From: Dryocosmus kuriphilus
Taxonomy: Eukaryota > Arthropoda > Insecta > Hymenoptera > Cynipidae
Direction: 5' to 3'
Assembly (NCBI GenBank): GCA_038277395.1
Contig: CM076193.1
Coordinates: 76,170,307 to 76,234,306 of the forward strand
Length of the DNA stretch: 64,000 nucleotides
Position 1 is the first letter of the stretch. The number at the start of each line of letters is the position of its first letter. A program made the translations under genes and the position numbers. Shown in pieces: positions 11,120 to 23,219 of the stretch. The notes beneath the pieces were generated by a model. It was not told the origin of the DNA. It saw only the letters and a list, made by a program, of their open reading frames with translations, and ran no database searches.

Positions 11120-11452
11120 CATTCAAAGAAATTTTAGTACTTTTAATACAAATTTTTTCAAAATTTGTATGCTTTTCATTTTTCAATTTTTTATTTATTT
11201 TTTTTTAGTACTTAATATATTTTTTTAATTTTTTAAAATTCAAATAATTTTAATAATAAATTAGTATTAACGACAATTGTAAGTCTGCAGCTTTTAAAGA
11301 GAATTTTTATAAAAATACATACAGATACATTCATAAAGATAATTTAAAAAGCACACTTCAATTTTGGAAAAGAACTTCACCAAAGCAAATTTATTAAAAT
11401 TTTCATGAAATTTTATTTAGTTAAAATTACCGTTGATATTATGTTTTATGCT
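11120..11452 (+). repeat. Direct repeat, left copy (partner 13060-13388)
   Basis: About 330 bases that recur in the same orientation 1.9 kb further on, sharing AAATACATACAGATACATTC, CACTTCAATTTTGGAAAA and TACCGTTGATATTAT. The two copies flank the 11500-12966 element. They could be LTR-like ends or a segmental duplication; no PBS or coding domain supports an LTR element. Confidence 0.7.
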
Positions 11453-11499
11453 GTAATTTTATTAAATTAATTAATATAATAATTTAATAGTTAATTTTA

Positions 11500-12966
11500 G
11501 GGCATGTGATATTTGATTATTTACCAAAATTCTTCTAAATTTCTTTCATTTCCCTTTCCTTTCACTTCACTAATGTACATTTATTAAAACATACTTTAAA
11601 CAATCAATATTTTAATATGTTTTTTTTTATAAATTTTCTTTCCGTTAAATTTAATATAATTTAAGTATATATGTCATTAAATGTAGTTCAAATTTAAAAT
11701 AATTTCAATTTACTTTTATTAATTTTGAGACCTCCTGAATCCGAAAAAACGGTTTTTACGACGGTGTCTGTCTGTCTGTTGTCGTTGTCGGCGTCGTTGG
11801 CGGCGTCGCGTCGTTGTCGTTGGAGTCTGTTCCCACGATAACTTTCGAAGGACTAATTTGATTGGATTGCGCTTTGGTACACTTCTTTAAGGAGTAAAAA
11901 GAAAGGACGAGTTCGTTAACCAGCGGTTTTTGACCAACGGTTATGGGTTTTTATATATAAATCCATTTTCCGGTTAAACTATGGGCGATACAAAAAAAAT
12001 GTAAGAAAGTAAAATTGTTCATCCCGAAAAAATCTACAAATTTTGTTTCAACCATTTTTTGATAAAAAGCATGATTTTTGTTTTTTTAATCGAGAAAACG
12101 TTATTAAAAATCAAAAACTGTGGTTTCTTGCCAAATTTTCAAGATATGAAAAAAATGATAACAAACAAAGTTATTCACCTCAAAAATATCTACAAATTTG
12201 CTCTCTATAATTTTTCTGCACATACGCGTAGTTTGTGAGTTATTCGTGAAATATGTTATCAAATATTAAGAAAACTACTTTTCAGGAAAACTATGCAAGT
12301 TATGAGAAAATATTAACAAGCAGAATTGTTCACCTTGGAAAGAGCTACAAAATTGGTTTATAAGACTCATCGTTTTACTTTTAAGAATCGAAATCCTTTA
12401 TTGTGAAAATTTGGAAAATCACAAAAAAACTTTACCAATCTACAATGTTTTTTAAAAACATGTAATTATCGAGCGCGAAGCGCGAGTGTCATGATGAGAA
12501 TGTATTCCTTAAGGGCGATAGAGCCTTAAGTAAAATAATTTCTTTTGTAATTTTTAATTTAAAGGTTTATACGATCCATAAACCCCGAGCGCGTAGCGTG
12601 AGGTTAATATTCTGTCGAGAGCGAAGCGCGAGTGCCATATATAACGTATCGAGCGCGAAGCGCGCGGTGAGAATGTGCCCGCAAAGCGGGCAGAGTTTTT
12701 TGTTAATAATAAAGTAAACATGCGCTCAAAAAATAACTATTAAATTATCACATTACTTCAATTGATAAAAATCAAATTTAAGCTACATTTTAATGAAAAA
12801 TATAATAAACTTCTTTCAATTTGCTTTCACTTTACTAAAGTAATTTTTTCTAAATTTTCTTTTAATTAAATTTAAGTATATTTCATTAAATGCAGTTCAA
12901 ATTTTAAATAATTTTAATTTATTTCTACTAATTTTCTTTTTGTAAATAATCAAGTATCACATGCCC
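11500..12966. mobile_element. Candidate TIR element containing a GCGCGAAGCGCG unit
   Basis: The left end reads GGGCATGTGATATTTGATTA and the right end is its inverted copy with one difference (GTAAATAATCAAGTATCACATGCCC region, ending at 12966). A third copy of this terminus is at about 14620. Inside lies the repeat unit at 11727-12710. No transposase is present and no clear target duplication is visible. Confidence 0.5.
11727..12710 (+). repeat. GCGCGAAGCGCG repeat unit, copy A
   Basis: Starts with CCTGAATCCGAAAAAACGG, runs through a GTCGTTGTCG-rich stretch and CACGATAACTTTCGAAGGAC, then several AGTTATTCGTGAAATATG and GTTCACCTT motifs, and ends in repeated GAGCGCGAAGCGCGAG with GATGAGAATGT. 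Related copies are at 29735-30300 and 32925-33920. No coding frame. Confidence 0.75.
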
Positions 12967-13059
12967 TCTACTACTAATTATTTTATATATTTTTTAATTA
13001 ATTCAGTTCAATTCGAGTACAATATTTAATTCAAGTATATTTTTAAAACTAAATTAAAA

Positions 13060-13388
13060 CTTTTTCACAATTTGTGTACTTTTTAATACAAATTTTTTCA
13101 AAATTTTTATACTTCTCATTTTTCAATTTTTCATTTTTTTTAAAATATTTAATATACTTTTTTAATTTCTGAAACTTCAAATAATTTTAATAATAAATTA
13201 TCAATACCGATAATTGTAACTATACAAATTTTAAAGAGAATATTTATAAAAATACATACAGATACATTCATAAAGATAATTTAAAAAACACACTTCAATT
13301 TTGGAAAAAAATCTTCACCAGAGTAAATTTATTAAAATCCTCAAGAAATTTTATATAGATAAAACTACCGTTGATATTATATTTTACG
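13060..13388 (+). repeat. Direct repeat, right copy (partner 11120-11452)
   Basis: Same order of motifs as the left copy with scattered substitutions and small indels. Confidence 0.7.
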
Positions 13389-13389
13389 G

Positions 13390-14940
13390 GAGAGTGCCCT
13401 CAGCTATATCTATGGTGATGCCAGCTATTGCTAGACATGTCACAAATAATGTCTAGTAGTGATTGAAAATTAACATTTTTTAAGTTTCGAAATTACCGTT
13501 ACGAAAGTCAGAAATTCAGAAGCCAGGAGTTTCAACGATTTCAGATATCTGAAATTTTTCTTATATGCCAGCAGACTATGGTAGGGAGAGTGCCCTCATA
13601 ATGCGTAAAAATAACATTATATTTGAATTAAACGAAGTGCAGTATTTTTTTATAAGTATCATTATCAAAAATAGATTGTACCATAATGTTTTTTACCACT
13701 TACTTGTCGTTATTAAATTTAAAAAATTTTTAAATGTGTTTTCTGCATGGCGAAGTAACTTGTAGCCTTTGCTAATTTTTCCATTTTTACTGAGATAAAA
13801 TTTTTTAACTCGTTTTTTTTTTTGTTCCTTGTATTCGCAAGATACTTCACTTTAAAAGTTTCCACAACAGGAGTCTTCTAATTTTGAGGAACAACGTAAT
13901 TAGAATGTTTATTGGCAGTGTTATGTGTCCCGATGTCGATAATAATTCGTGAAAAGTTAGATTTGTATGCTGAAGTGACTTTTTTATTTTGGCACGACTG
14001 AGTGTTATGAACTGAAAAATCAGAAACAAATGAACATATACCGTCGTGTACTTTGCCTACCTAATAATAATGGTAAGTACGGCAGAGGTTGGAGCCAACG
14101 TATTTTTGAAAAAATAATTAAAAATATTTTTTATATTAATAGAAAAGCATTACAAGGTAATAGTGTTGAATTTTTGTTTGGTGATATCAAGAGAAATGTC
14201 GATCAGTTAACACTGTGACTACTGTAAAACATGATTATCCAGATCGTGGTCCAAAACCCTCATCTCGATAAAAGTGCACTGGTTCTGAAAAAGATTAATT
14301 ATGGACACATATCTAATTTAATCTATGTTACGATGTCTGTATTTTTTAAACGAATATTTTATCTTCAGTTTGGTACCTAATACTCTCCTTTTATGCTTAA
14401 AATGTTTAAGTATTATGAAGTCAAAGCTTCTCTTATCCATTTCAGGGGACTGTACACTATATTATTTTTGTAATCTTATTCAATATAAAAATTTTATTAT
14501 TTTATACTTAAAATAATTCTCATATTTTTAAATTAATTTAAAATATTTTTAATTAAAATTTACTTTAAAATTCATTTTTAATAATCGAAATTAATGTAAT
14601 AATTCAATAGTTAATTTAAGGGCATGTGATACTTGCTTATTTACAAAAATTCTTCAAAATTTCTTATATTTCCCTTTCCTTTTCACTTCACTGTGATAAC
14701 ACACAGGGTTCTGGGGTCGATCTGTGTTTAATCGGTGAAGTGGGCGATGGCCCAGATTCGCTGGGTCTCCTCGTATCGGGCTCGGCCTCGGCGTTGGCGG
14801 GAGTTTAGTCCCATGTGGGTATGTGTGAATGGTCACGTTCGTGTCCCGTAGGCTGCCGACCTGAAAAAGTTCTTTAGAGGCCTCGCTTCACGAGTCAAAA
14901 TGCGTCCCTGAAGGGGGGGGGGGGGGGCATTAATGGCTCG
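13390..14940. other. Gene-free AT-rich region
   Basis: No supported gene. Two direct copies of GGGAGAGTGCCCTCA lie at 13389 and about 13584. The segment at about 13415-13490 is an inverted copy of 24290-24370 (TAGACAT-TCACAAATAATGTC core). A copy of the 11500 terminus is near 14620. A G run is at about 14909-14927. Confidence 0.6.
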
Positions 14941-14943
14941 TGG

Positions 14944-15665
14944 AGAAAACTCTCCGACCACATAGATACCCGGAGGTATCTCGTAGCTCGTTCGACAGTG
15001 AAGAAGCGAGTTCCCCTGGAGAAGGTTTAGTCACTGCTGGAATGCGTCCCCGGGGTGGGTCATTCACGGAATGAGGCAAAAATCTCCGGCCACGTGGGCA
15101 CCTGGTGGCTGCCCCGTGGCTCGTTCAACAGTGGGGAAGCGAATTCCCCTGGAGATGGTTTAGTCGCTGCTGGAATGCGTCCCTGGGGTGGGGCATTCAC
15201 GGAGTGATTAAAAAAATCTCCGACCATGTGGGAACCTGGTGGCTGCCCAGTGGCTCGTTCAACAGTGGGGAAGCGAGTTCCCCTGCAGATGGTTTAGTCA
15301 CTGCTGGAATGTGTCCCTGGGTGCAGTATTCACGGAGTGACGTCAAAAATCTCCGACCACGTGGGCACCTGATGGCTGCCTCATGGCTCATTCAACAATG
15401 GGAAAGCGAGTTCGCCTGGAGATGGTTTAGTCGCTGCTGGAATGCTTTCCTGGGGTGGGGAATTCACGGAGTGACGTCAAAAATCTTCGACCACGTGGGC
15501 ACCTGGTGGCTACCCCGTGGCTCGTTCAACAGTGGGAAACGAGTTCCCCTGGAGACGGGTGAGTCGCTGTTGGAATGCGTCCCTGGGACGGGGCATTTGC
15601 AGAGCGGTGTCACGCAGCCCCGACCACATGGGACCTTGTGGCTGCCCCGTGGCTCATTCAACACA
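14944..15665 (+). repeat. 133-bp tandem array, about six units
   Basis: Units start at about 14951, 15083, 15217, 15350, 15484 and 15618, each with TCTCCGACCACGTGGG, GGCTCGTTCAACAGTGGG, GTTTAGTCGCTGCTGGAATG and CATTCACGGAGTGA. The period is 132-134 bases and units differ by a few substitutions. The 235-codon frame at 15105-15812 is the array read through, not a gene. Confidence 0.9.
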
Positions 15666-17219
15666 AACAATTTTTTTACAACAGGAAACAAATCAATAGA
15701 CAGGGAGAAAAAATATAAGCATGAAAGAAAAAAATTGTACTTTAGATATCTCACAACACAAGGTTCCACTAGCACTGAGAACTGGATGTTTGCTATGCCC
15801 TTAAAAGAGTAGATTTCTTCGTAGGTTGGTGAAGCACGAGATGCCTCCCACCTACGCGTCGATACTGCGATGAGATTCCCACTCTCGAGTATTTGGCGAG
15901 CGCGGGCCAATCGCGTTATTTGCTGTGAACCTCGCCTACGCTGCCTGCTTCGCCGGTTAGGTGCATTTTTAGTAGTCTAGTGTGAGAATAATAATAACTA
16001 TAGTAATAATAGCGATGATAATATATATGGTAATTATAAGAATAATAATAATAATCCTGAGTGATAATAAGAATAAAAATAATAATATTTATAGTGCAAA
16101 AGTAGAGATTATGGTACCCGGTGAGATAGAAACGACGCCGAACTCCAGTCGCTAGTGCTTGTTAAAAGGGGAAAAAGAGATAAATGGGGGATGGGCCTAA
16201 TTGTGACAGGTCGCCTTTCTTGAATCGCGGACGAGTGAACAGTTCGTTCGTGACCCAAGAAGGTGAGATTCGAAAAATTTCTTTAGCTGAAAATAATCTA
16301 GGTTCGTAACAGTCGTAAGTTAAGCTGAGTCCGAAAAGTCGAAAATATTCTGAGTCCACAAAGTCGAAATTTTTCCAAGTCCAAAAAGTCGAAATTTGGG
16401 AAGCGGGTTTTTGACGCGTGAGTCGGTGTCGTTTGTACTGGGGCCATTGTGTGTGCAAGGTCTTCATGAAGCGATAGGTTCACAACTTTTGCGCTGGAAG
16501 TTTATATCAACTAAAGTAAATTTATTAAAACTCTCTTTCTTTCAATTTTTACAGGTTAAATAATATAAAATTGATTTTATAATTCATTTAGAAACTGATG
16601 GAATAACAAATTTGTATTACCTTTGTCATCCCCTGAAATAATATCGACCTTTTCGTTTAGGCGACGAAGTTTTGTCCCTATTTGTTTATACTTTTGTTTT
16701 TTCTATGCAAACTAAAGGAATTACAACACATAAACGCATGTTTCTACTAGAATGGGATAATCTTCTTTTAGAACTTTTATCATTCCTTGACACATTTATC
16801 ATCATCTCGTATTGGCTTGTCACATCTGCCGGAAGTCTTCCTGCGGCATGGCACCTCTCCCACAAGAAAAATTACAAAAGTACGGCAAGCCTCCCGAACC
16901 CAATTGACACATCTGCAGCAAGCTTTCTTACGGCATCTATCATGCAGAATAAATTTTACAGATGAGATCATAGTGTCTTCAATGCCGCCTGTCGCATCTG
17001 CGTCATCTCCCGAGTAAAAATTTTTTGTCTGAAAAAATAGGTCTTCCCAGAAGTAAGCTAGACATGTCCCAGACTTCTCCCAAATATACTGACAAACTTC
17101 TGCTATGTTTTTGGCAGACAAGTATTTTTGGCTTCGGAAACGATCCCGGACATGTTCCCAAATACCATTTTAAGCAAGAAAGGAGAACATTAGGTACCAA
17201 ACTCCTCTTCTATGGGACA
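15666..17219. other. Gene-free region
   Basis: No supported gene. Contains AATAAT-rich DNA (15990-16090), three diverged AGTCCAAAAAGTCGAAATTT units (about 16325-16400) and a reverse copy of the repeat also found at 29165-29400. No other structure seen. Confidence 0.6.
16780..17020 (-). repeat. GCAGATGTGACA repeat, reverse copy
   Basis: Reverse complement matches 29165-29400: shared order is ACACTATGA-CTC, TCTGTAAAATT, TGCAGATGTG, CAATTGGGTTCG and AGGCTTG. An interspersed repeat of unknown type. Confidence 0.6.
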
Positions 17220-19085
17220 GCTGTTGTTGCTGATCCGATCAGGTATAGGAACCCAAGAAAGACCGACTGGAATAAGTATAGGGAGGATCTTGGTGAGGCC
17301 TTGGCAATTGTTCCTGGAAGGTTTAGATCAACAGATCAGCTAGAATTTGCTATGGATATAGTCAATAAAGCTATACATAAATCGTATGAGGACAACTGTC
17401 CTCTTCGTATTAAGAAAACAGACAAGGTTGCTCCTTGGTGGAATAGTAGGCTTCAGGCTTTAAAGAAAGGAACTAGGAGACAATTTAATAGGGCCAGAAG
17501 AACTGGTAAATGGGAATTGTATAAAGCAAGTGTAGCAAAATACACGAACGAGATAAAATCGGCTAGAAAGGATCTCATGGAGGATGCAATGTCAGAGCAT
17601 TCAAAATGTTCCTGATACTGCTAAACTCCAGAGAGCCTTGAAGAAAAACCCAGCATGTCAACTGAGGGCATTAACATTGCCAACAGGAGACATGACAGAA
17701 ACGGTTAGCGAACGGTTAGGAAGAAGCTGTTAGGCTAAATTCCTCTGACGGCCCAGACCATAGGGCCATTGGGAAAGATTGGAGAATGGCCAGCCGGATT
17801 GTAATATAATCAAAGATTAGGTGGGTTGTTCGTCAGTTCAACCCATACAAGGTCGCTGGGGAAGACGGCATATTTCCGGCGTTGATCCAAGAAAGTTTGG
17901 AAGTTCTAATAGGAATATTATGTAATATCTTTAGGACGTGCATGGCTATGGGATATAACCCCGCAGCATGGAGGAGGGTCAAAGCAATTTTCATAACAAA
18001 GCCGGGGAGGGACTCGTACTATGAGGCCAAGTCATTCAGACCAATTAGCCTAACTTCCTTCGTGTTGAAGACATTACAAAAAAGTTAGTAGATTTTCATA
18101 TGAAGGAGGAAATCCTATCGGGCAGACCCCTTCATAATAATCAATTTGCCTCACAGAAAGGTAAATCCACAATTGACGCACTTATCCTCGCTCCACGGAT
18201 ATAAAATTAGAGCGAAGGTTAAAAGGGGTTGTCCACAGGGAGGAGTATTATCCTCCGCCCTGTGGACACTCTTCATTGATGATTTAATACGGAGATTAAA
18301 TGATTTAGGCTTCTATACACAAGGATATGTAGATGACCTCGTTATCCTGATAACAGGAAAGCATGAAGGGATGTTGGTCGAGCTTATGCAGAATGCTCTC
18401 GACATCCTCGATAGTTGATGCAACGACCGTGCCCTATCAGTTAACCCAGGAAAAACTGAACTTCTAATCTTTACGAAGCGCAGCAATCTGCCTGATCTCG
18501 CGAATCCTATGTTTCATGGCAAGAATGTCGACTTCTCCACATCGGCTAAGTATTTAGGCGTCATTTTCGACAATAAATTAACTTGGAAACTGCATGTGGA
18601 TGCGATCATTAAAAAGGCCAAAGCGGCCTTCTGGGCTTGCAGAGGCGCAGTTGGTAAAAACTGGGGATTAAAACCCAAGGTGGTATACTGGTTATATACT
18701 ATAATCATTAGACCAATTATAACATATGCCTCATTGACTTGGGTGCCAAGAACTAGACTGGTAAGTTCCAGGAACTAGCTGGACCTACAAAGGGTCTTTT
18801 GCCTTGCAATTACTGGATCAATGGGAACAACTCCAACAGAGGCATTAGAGTCTATCTTGGGTATACCACCGCTGCACATCCTGGTTAGACAGAGGACTGC
18901 AGCGGAGGAATGTAGACTTTCCCTAAATGTAAGTTATGGGAATACTAACTGCCTTGGCCTGCACGACATTGTAAAGAACGTATTGTCAGGGGATGAAATC
19001 CTTTGCATGCACTCAGATTGCATGTTGAAAGAATACTCGTTCATGAAGCTATTTAAGGCGATATTTCCGAAAAGGGAAGATTAGC
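17220..19085 (+). pseudogene. LINE ORF2 fragment, I/R1-type reverse transcriptase (broken)
   Basis: A 5'-truncated ORF2 starting with RNPRKTDWNKYREDLGEAL and a WWNSRLQALKKGTRR connector, followed by frameshifted sequence at 17620-17880. RT motifs follow: AKSFRPISLTSFVLKT, KRGCPQGGVLSSALW, YTQGYVDDLVIL (catalytic YVDD) and KYLGVIFDNKLTW. The stretch between STIDALI and KVKRGCPQ is deleted, removing the first catalytic Asp box. From 18146 to 19084 one frame is kept, interrupted by TGA at 18416-18418 and TAG at 18776-18778. The copy ends without RNase H or 3' tail, where the 123-bp satellite starts. Closest in this window to 20935-24275. Confidence 0.85.
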
Positions 19086-19133
19086 ATGATGAGTAGAAGA
19101 GAAAGAATATATTTCCAGCGGAAGGTCTCAAAG

Positions 19134-20345
19134 CATGCGTGGATGGACGGGCTCACCCGTGGTCTACACATGCGATACAGGAGACGTGGACTAGGTCCCC
19201 TAGCCACCCTCCTGTCGGCAACTCCACCTCCCAGTCCTCACGTGGGGAGACAGACGCATGCGTGGATGGACGGACTCACCCGTGGTCTACACATGCGATA
19301 CAGGAGACGTGGACTAGGTCCCCTAGCCACCCTCCTGTCGGTACCTACACCTCCCAGTCCTCACCTGGGGAGACCGACGCATGCGTGGATAGACGGGCTC
19401 ACCCGTGGTCTACGCATGCGATACAGGAGACGTGGACTAGCTCCCCTAGCCACCCTCCTGTCGGCAACTCCACCTCCCAGTCCTCACCTGGGGAGACCGA
19501 CGCATGCGTAGATGGACGGGCTCACCCGTGGTCTACACATGTGACACAGGAGACGTGGACTAGGTCCCCTAGCCACCCTCCTGTCGGCGACTCCACCTTC
19601 CGACCCTCACCTGGGGAGACCGACGCATGCATGGATGGACGGGCTCACCCGTGGTCTACACATGTGACACAGGAGACGTGGACTAGGTCCCCTAGCCACC
19701 CTCCTGTCGGCGACTCCACCTCCCAGCCCTCACCTGGGGAGACCGACGCATGCGTAGATGGACGGCTCACCCGTGGTCTACACATGTGACACAGGAGACG
19801 TGGACTAGGTCCCCTAGCCACCCTCCTGTCGGCGACTCCACCTCCCAGTCCTCACCTGGGGAGACCGACGCATGCGTAGATGGACGGGCTCACCCGTGGT
19901 CTACATATGTGACACAGGAGACGTGGACTAGGTCCCCTAGCCACCCTCCTGTCGGCAACTCCACCTCCAAATCCTCACCTGGGGAGACCGACGCATGCGT
20001 AGATGGACGGGCTCCCCGTGGTCTACACATGTGACACAGGAGACGTGGACTAGGTCCCCTAGACACCCTCCTGTCGGCGACTCCACCTTCCGACCCTCAC
20101 CTGGGGAGACCGAGGCATGCGTAGATGGACGGGCTCACCCGTGGTCTGCACATGTGATACAGGAGACGTGGCCTAGGTCCCCTAGCCACCCTCCTGTCGG
20201 CAACTCCACCTTCCGATCCTCACCTGGGGAGACCAACGCATGCGTAGATGGACGGGCTCACCCGTGGTCTGCACATGCGATACAGGAGACGTGGCCTAGG
20301 TTCCCTAGCCACCCTCCTGTCGGCAACTCCCACCCGACGGACCAC
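19134..20345 (+). repeat. 123-bp satellite, about ten units
   Basis: Units begin with GCATGCGTRGATGGACGGGC at 19134, 19256, 19379, 19502, 19625, 19748, 19870, 19993, 20115 and 20238. Each contains GTGGTCTACACATG, CAGGAGACGTGGACTAGG, CCACCCTCCTGTCGGC and CACCTGGGGAGACCGA. The period is 123 (41 codons) with a few 122-base units. Two reading frames therefore stay open for long stretches and give repeats such as GRAHPWSTH and TWTRSPSHPPVG; 122-base units shift the frame. GC content is far above the surroundings. It directly follows the truncated LINE. Confidence 0.92.
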
Positions 20346-20930
20346 AACGTGACCGTACAAAACCGTAACCACACCGCACCCGCCCTGACCCCGGGGGCCG
20401 TCCCCCGACCACCTCTACCGCTTCGAAAGGGGGAGCACCCGGGTCCATCAGGAACCGTACCAAGAGATACCGCTCTACCGACCCCGTCTAATTCGCGCGA
20501 ATCACCGCAAAGATACCGCTCTACCGATACCGTCTTTGTCTAACCTGTTACAGGAACAACTCCAGAGAACTTGAGGCGGCCGTACCACCCCCGTCCCAAT
20601 CGCACGTCCGCCGTACCGGACATACGAACAACCATTTAGTTTATATCGAGTCACACAACACGAGCACACACATCACGCGGAGTCCACGTACACACACACA
20701 CACACCTAGTCTTTATATCGAGTCACACAATACAAGCACACATACCCATGTAAAAAGCCGCGCACATACACCTACACGTTCACACACACTTTTACACAAA
20801 CATAAACTCACTTAGAAATGTAAACTACAGGAGAAATAGAGTCGTTCGTATTATAATAATACACACCGTTGTTATCACTGTCTTGACCCTTACCCCCACA
20901 TCCTACCCTGGTTTAGACTGAGCTATCCAA
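20346..20930. other. Spacer between satellite and second LINE
   Basis: No supported gene. Contains CA-rich DNA (20690-20710) and two copies of a TATCGAGTCACACAA motif at about 20645 and 20715. Confidence 0.55.
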
Positions 20931-20939
20931 TAAGGGGGA

Positions 20940-23160
20940 CTTAGAGAAATCTGAGGCGGGAAAAAGGCAGCGTTACAACCTGATACAATATCTGGCTGGA
21001 ACCGAGCTGGAGATACTCAATCAAGGCAATACTCCCACATTCCAAAACAAAAACAGGAGTGAGGTTCTCGACTTGACTATATGCTCGGAACTCTAAAGAG
21101 CAGGATAGTGGAATGGAGAGTCTCTGACGAGGAGACTCTATCGGACCATAAATATATCCTGTCCCATATGGATCTTAGAAAACCGAAGGTTTCAAAGATT
21201 AGAAACCCCAGAAACTCACATTGGGAATCCTATAAAGAGGAACTCAAAGGCAGACTCGTGGAGTTTCCGATGAAGTATGGAACCATAGGTGAGCTGGAGC
21301 ATGCTGCGGATTTCCTGCGGAATGCTCTGACTACATCATATGAGAACAACTGCCCTATGAGCACAATAAAATCTAGGAATGGAGCCGAGTGGTGGATCAA
21401 CCACCTAGAAAGGCTCCGGAAAAAGACTAAAGTGTTGTGTAATAGGGCAAATATAACTAAACTCCCGTCAGATTGGGACAAGTATAAACAGGCTCAAACT
21501 TACTATAAGGAGAAAGTTAGGATTTATAAACAAGATAGCTGGGCTGGTTTCAGCGAGGACACGAAAGACATCTCGGCTGCAGCTAGGCTATAAGATCCTG
21601 GAGAAAAACCCGGAGGCTTGCCTTGGATTTATTAGGCTCGAAAACGGCGAGCTTGCGGAGGACGAAGAAACATGCCTGAATCGCCTGATGGAGGTGCACT
21701 TCCCAGGCTTTCAGCGATATTAAACCCACCAGGAAAAGAATTGCTTAGGCTGGAGGAGGGAGAAGGCCGATTGTCAATTCGCAGCCAAGATCGTGGATAG
21801 TAGGAAGGTAGAATGGGCCATAAACTCCTTCTGCCCTATAAATCACCGGGGTCGGATGGGCTATTCCCGGTGCTCTTGCAGAAGGGCCTGGAATGTGTCG
21901 TCGCCCCGTTGATAAAACTTTTCAGGGCAAGTATTGCCCTTAAACACGTGCCTTCGGCATGGAAGAACGGCAGAGGGGTGTTTCTCCCCAAACCAGGGAA
22001 GGAAGGCTACACTGCTGCAAAGTATTTCAGGCCGATCAGCTTAACGTCTTTTATCTTGAAGACGATAGACAGACTGGTTGAGAGACATATCAGGGATGAC
22101 GTTCTGGTAACCTCAACACTCCACAAAGGGCAGCACGCCTTTCAGGCGGGCTGCTCGGTAGAAACTGCGCTCCACGCTGTAGTGGCCAAAGTGGAACAGC
22201 AGCTAGAACAGGGAGGGTATGCGGTGGGCACGTTCTTGGATATAGAGGGTGCCTTCAGTAACACCTCCCCAGAAGTCATCGGTCGAGAAGCCGCGAAGTG
22301 CGGCGTGCCTAGCCATCTGGTAAGCTGGATACAAAGCATGCTGTGCGGGAAGCATCTTGAAACCAGATAAAGCACAGACCGTTTTAGGGGAGTGGCGCCA
22401 CGAGGGTGCCCACAGGGGGATGTGTTTTCACTCCTCCTGTGGTGGATCGTGGTCGACGGCCTCCTACGGTGGCTGAATGAAAAAGGGTATTATACCCAAG
22501 GCTACGCGGATGACTTTGTTATCCTAGTCAGGGGGACTCATCTGGACATACTGATGGGGCTGACAAAGTCGGCGCTGCACATAGTAGAGCTCTGGTGCGA
22601 TAGGTCAGAGCTCTTGGTCGACCCGGAGAAGACCAGTTTGGTAATCTTCTCGAGGATGTACAAAATACCGAACGTCGAGGCTCCTGCTTTGCGCGGGAGG
22701 ATGCTAATGACCTCAGATTCGGTTAGGTATCTGGGAATTATCCTGGATAGTAGACTGAACAGGGCGAAGCATCTGGAAGCGCAATGCAGGAGGTTCACCA
22801 TACTTTCTGGATATGCAGAAGAGTCTTCGAACTGACATGGGATTTAGGGCCAAAAATGATTGCACGGCTCTACTCCGCGGTCCTTAAACCAAGGCTTCTA
22901 TACGCAGCAATGGTCTGGTGGCCACGAGAAGAATTCAGAACGATATAGGGGAGACTGCAACGAATGCAAATGCTAGCATTCAGAGGGGTGACGGGCTCAA
23001 TGAGGACTACGCCCACAGCCGCGTTGGCCTTCTTGCTTTGCGAAGAACCCCTCCACGTGGCGATAACTGCCGCAGCGGCTCTAGCAATTGGCCGCCTGGT
23101 AAGCGCAAAAAGAAGGACCGGGGGACTAAAAACACACAAGGCTCCCGAAGAATAAGAGTA
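20940..23160 (+). pseudogene. LINE ORF2: endonuclease end and reverse transcriptase
   Basis: The endonuclease end is seen in LAGTELEILNQGN, a frame-shifted EVLDLT, then ETLSDHKYI with the conserved SDH. RT motifs: KSPGSDGLFPVLLQKG, AKYFRPISLTSFILKT, GTFLDIEGAFSNTS (first catalytic Asp), APRGCPQGDVFSLLLW and QGYADDFVILV (YADD). A thumb-like part follows with RYLGIILDSRLN and, in another frame, LTWDLGPK and GSMRTTPTAALAFL. Most of it shares one frame, broken by TAA at 21591 and 22368-22370 and by shifts near 21595, 21830 and 22815. The active-site residues are all still present, so the mutations are recent compared with the LINE at 17 kb. Confidence 0.87.
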
Positions 23161-23219
23161 AAATACCTTTCCTAGGAATGAGACAAGATAAAATAACAAT
23201 ACGCTTCAATTTCACCAAA

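Noticed and set aside
15105..15812. 235-codon ORF rich in Trp and Ser
   Set aside because: It is the 133-bp tandem array read through; the period shifts frame between units and no domain is visible.
14944..20345. CRISPR array
   Set aside because: The tandem units are contiguous 123-133-bp repeats without spacers, in a eukaryotic setting.
19139..20543. Long repetitive ORFs
   Set aside because: Translations of the 123-bp satellite in two frames. No start context or homology; kept only as an observation about the period.
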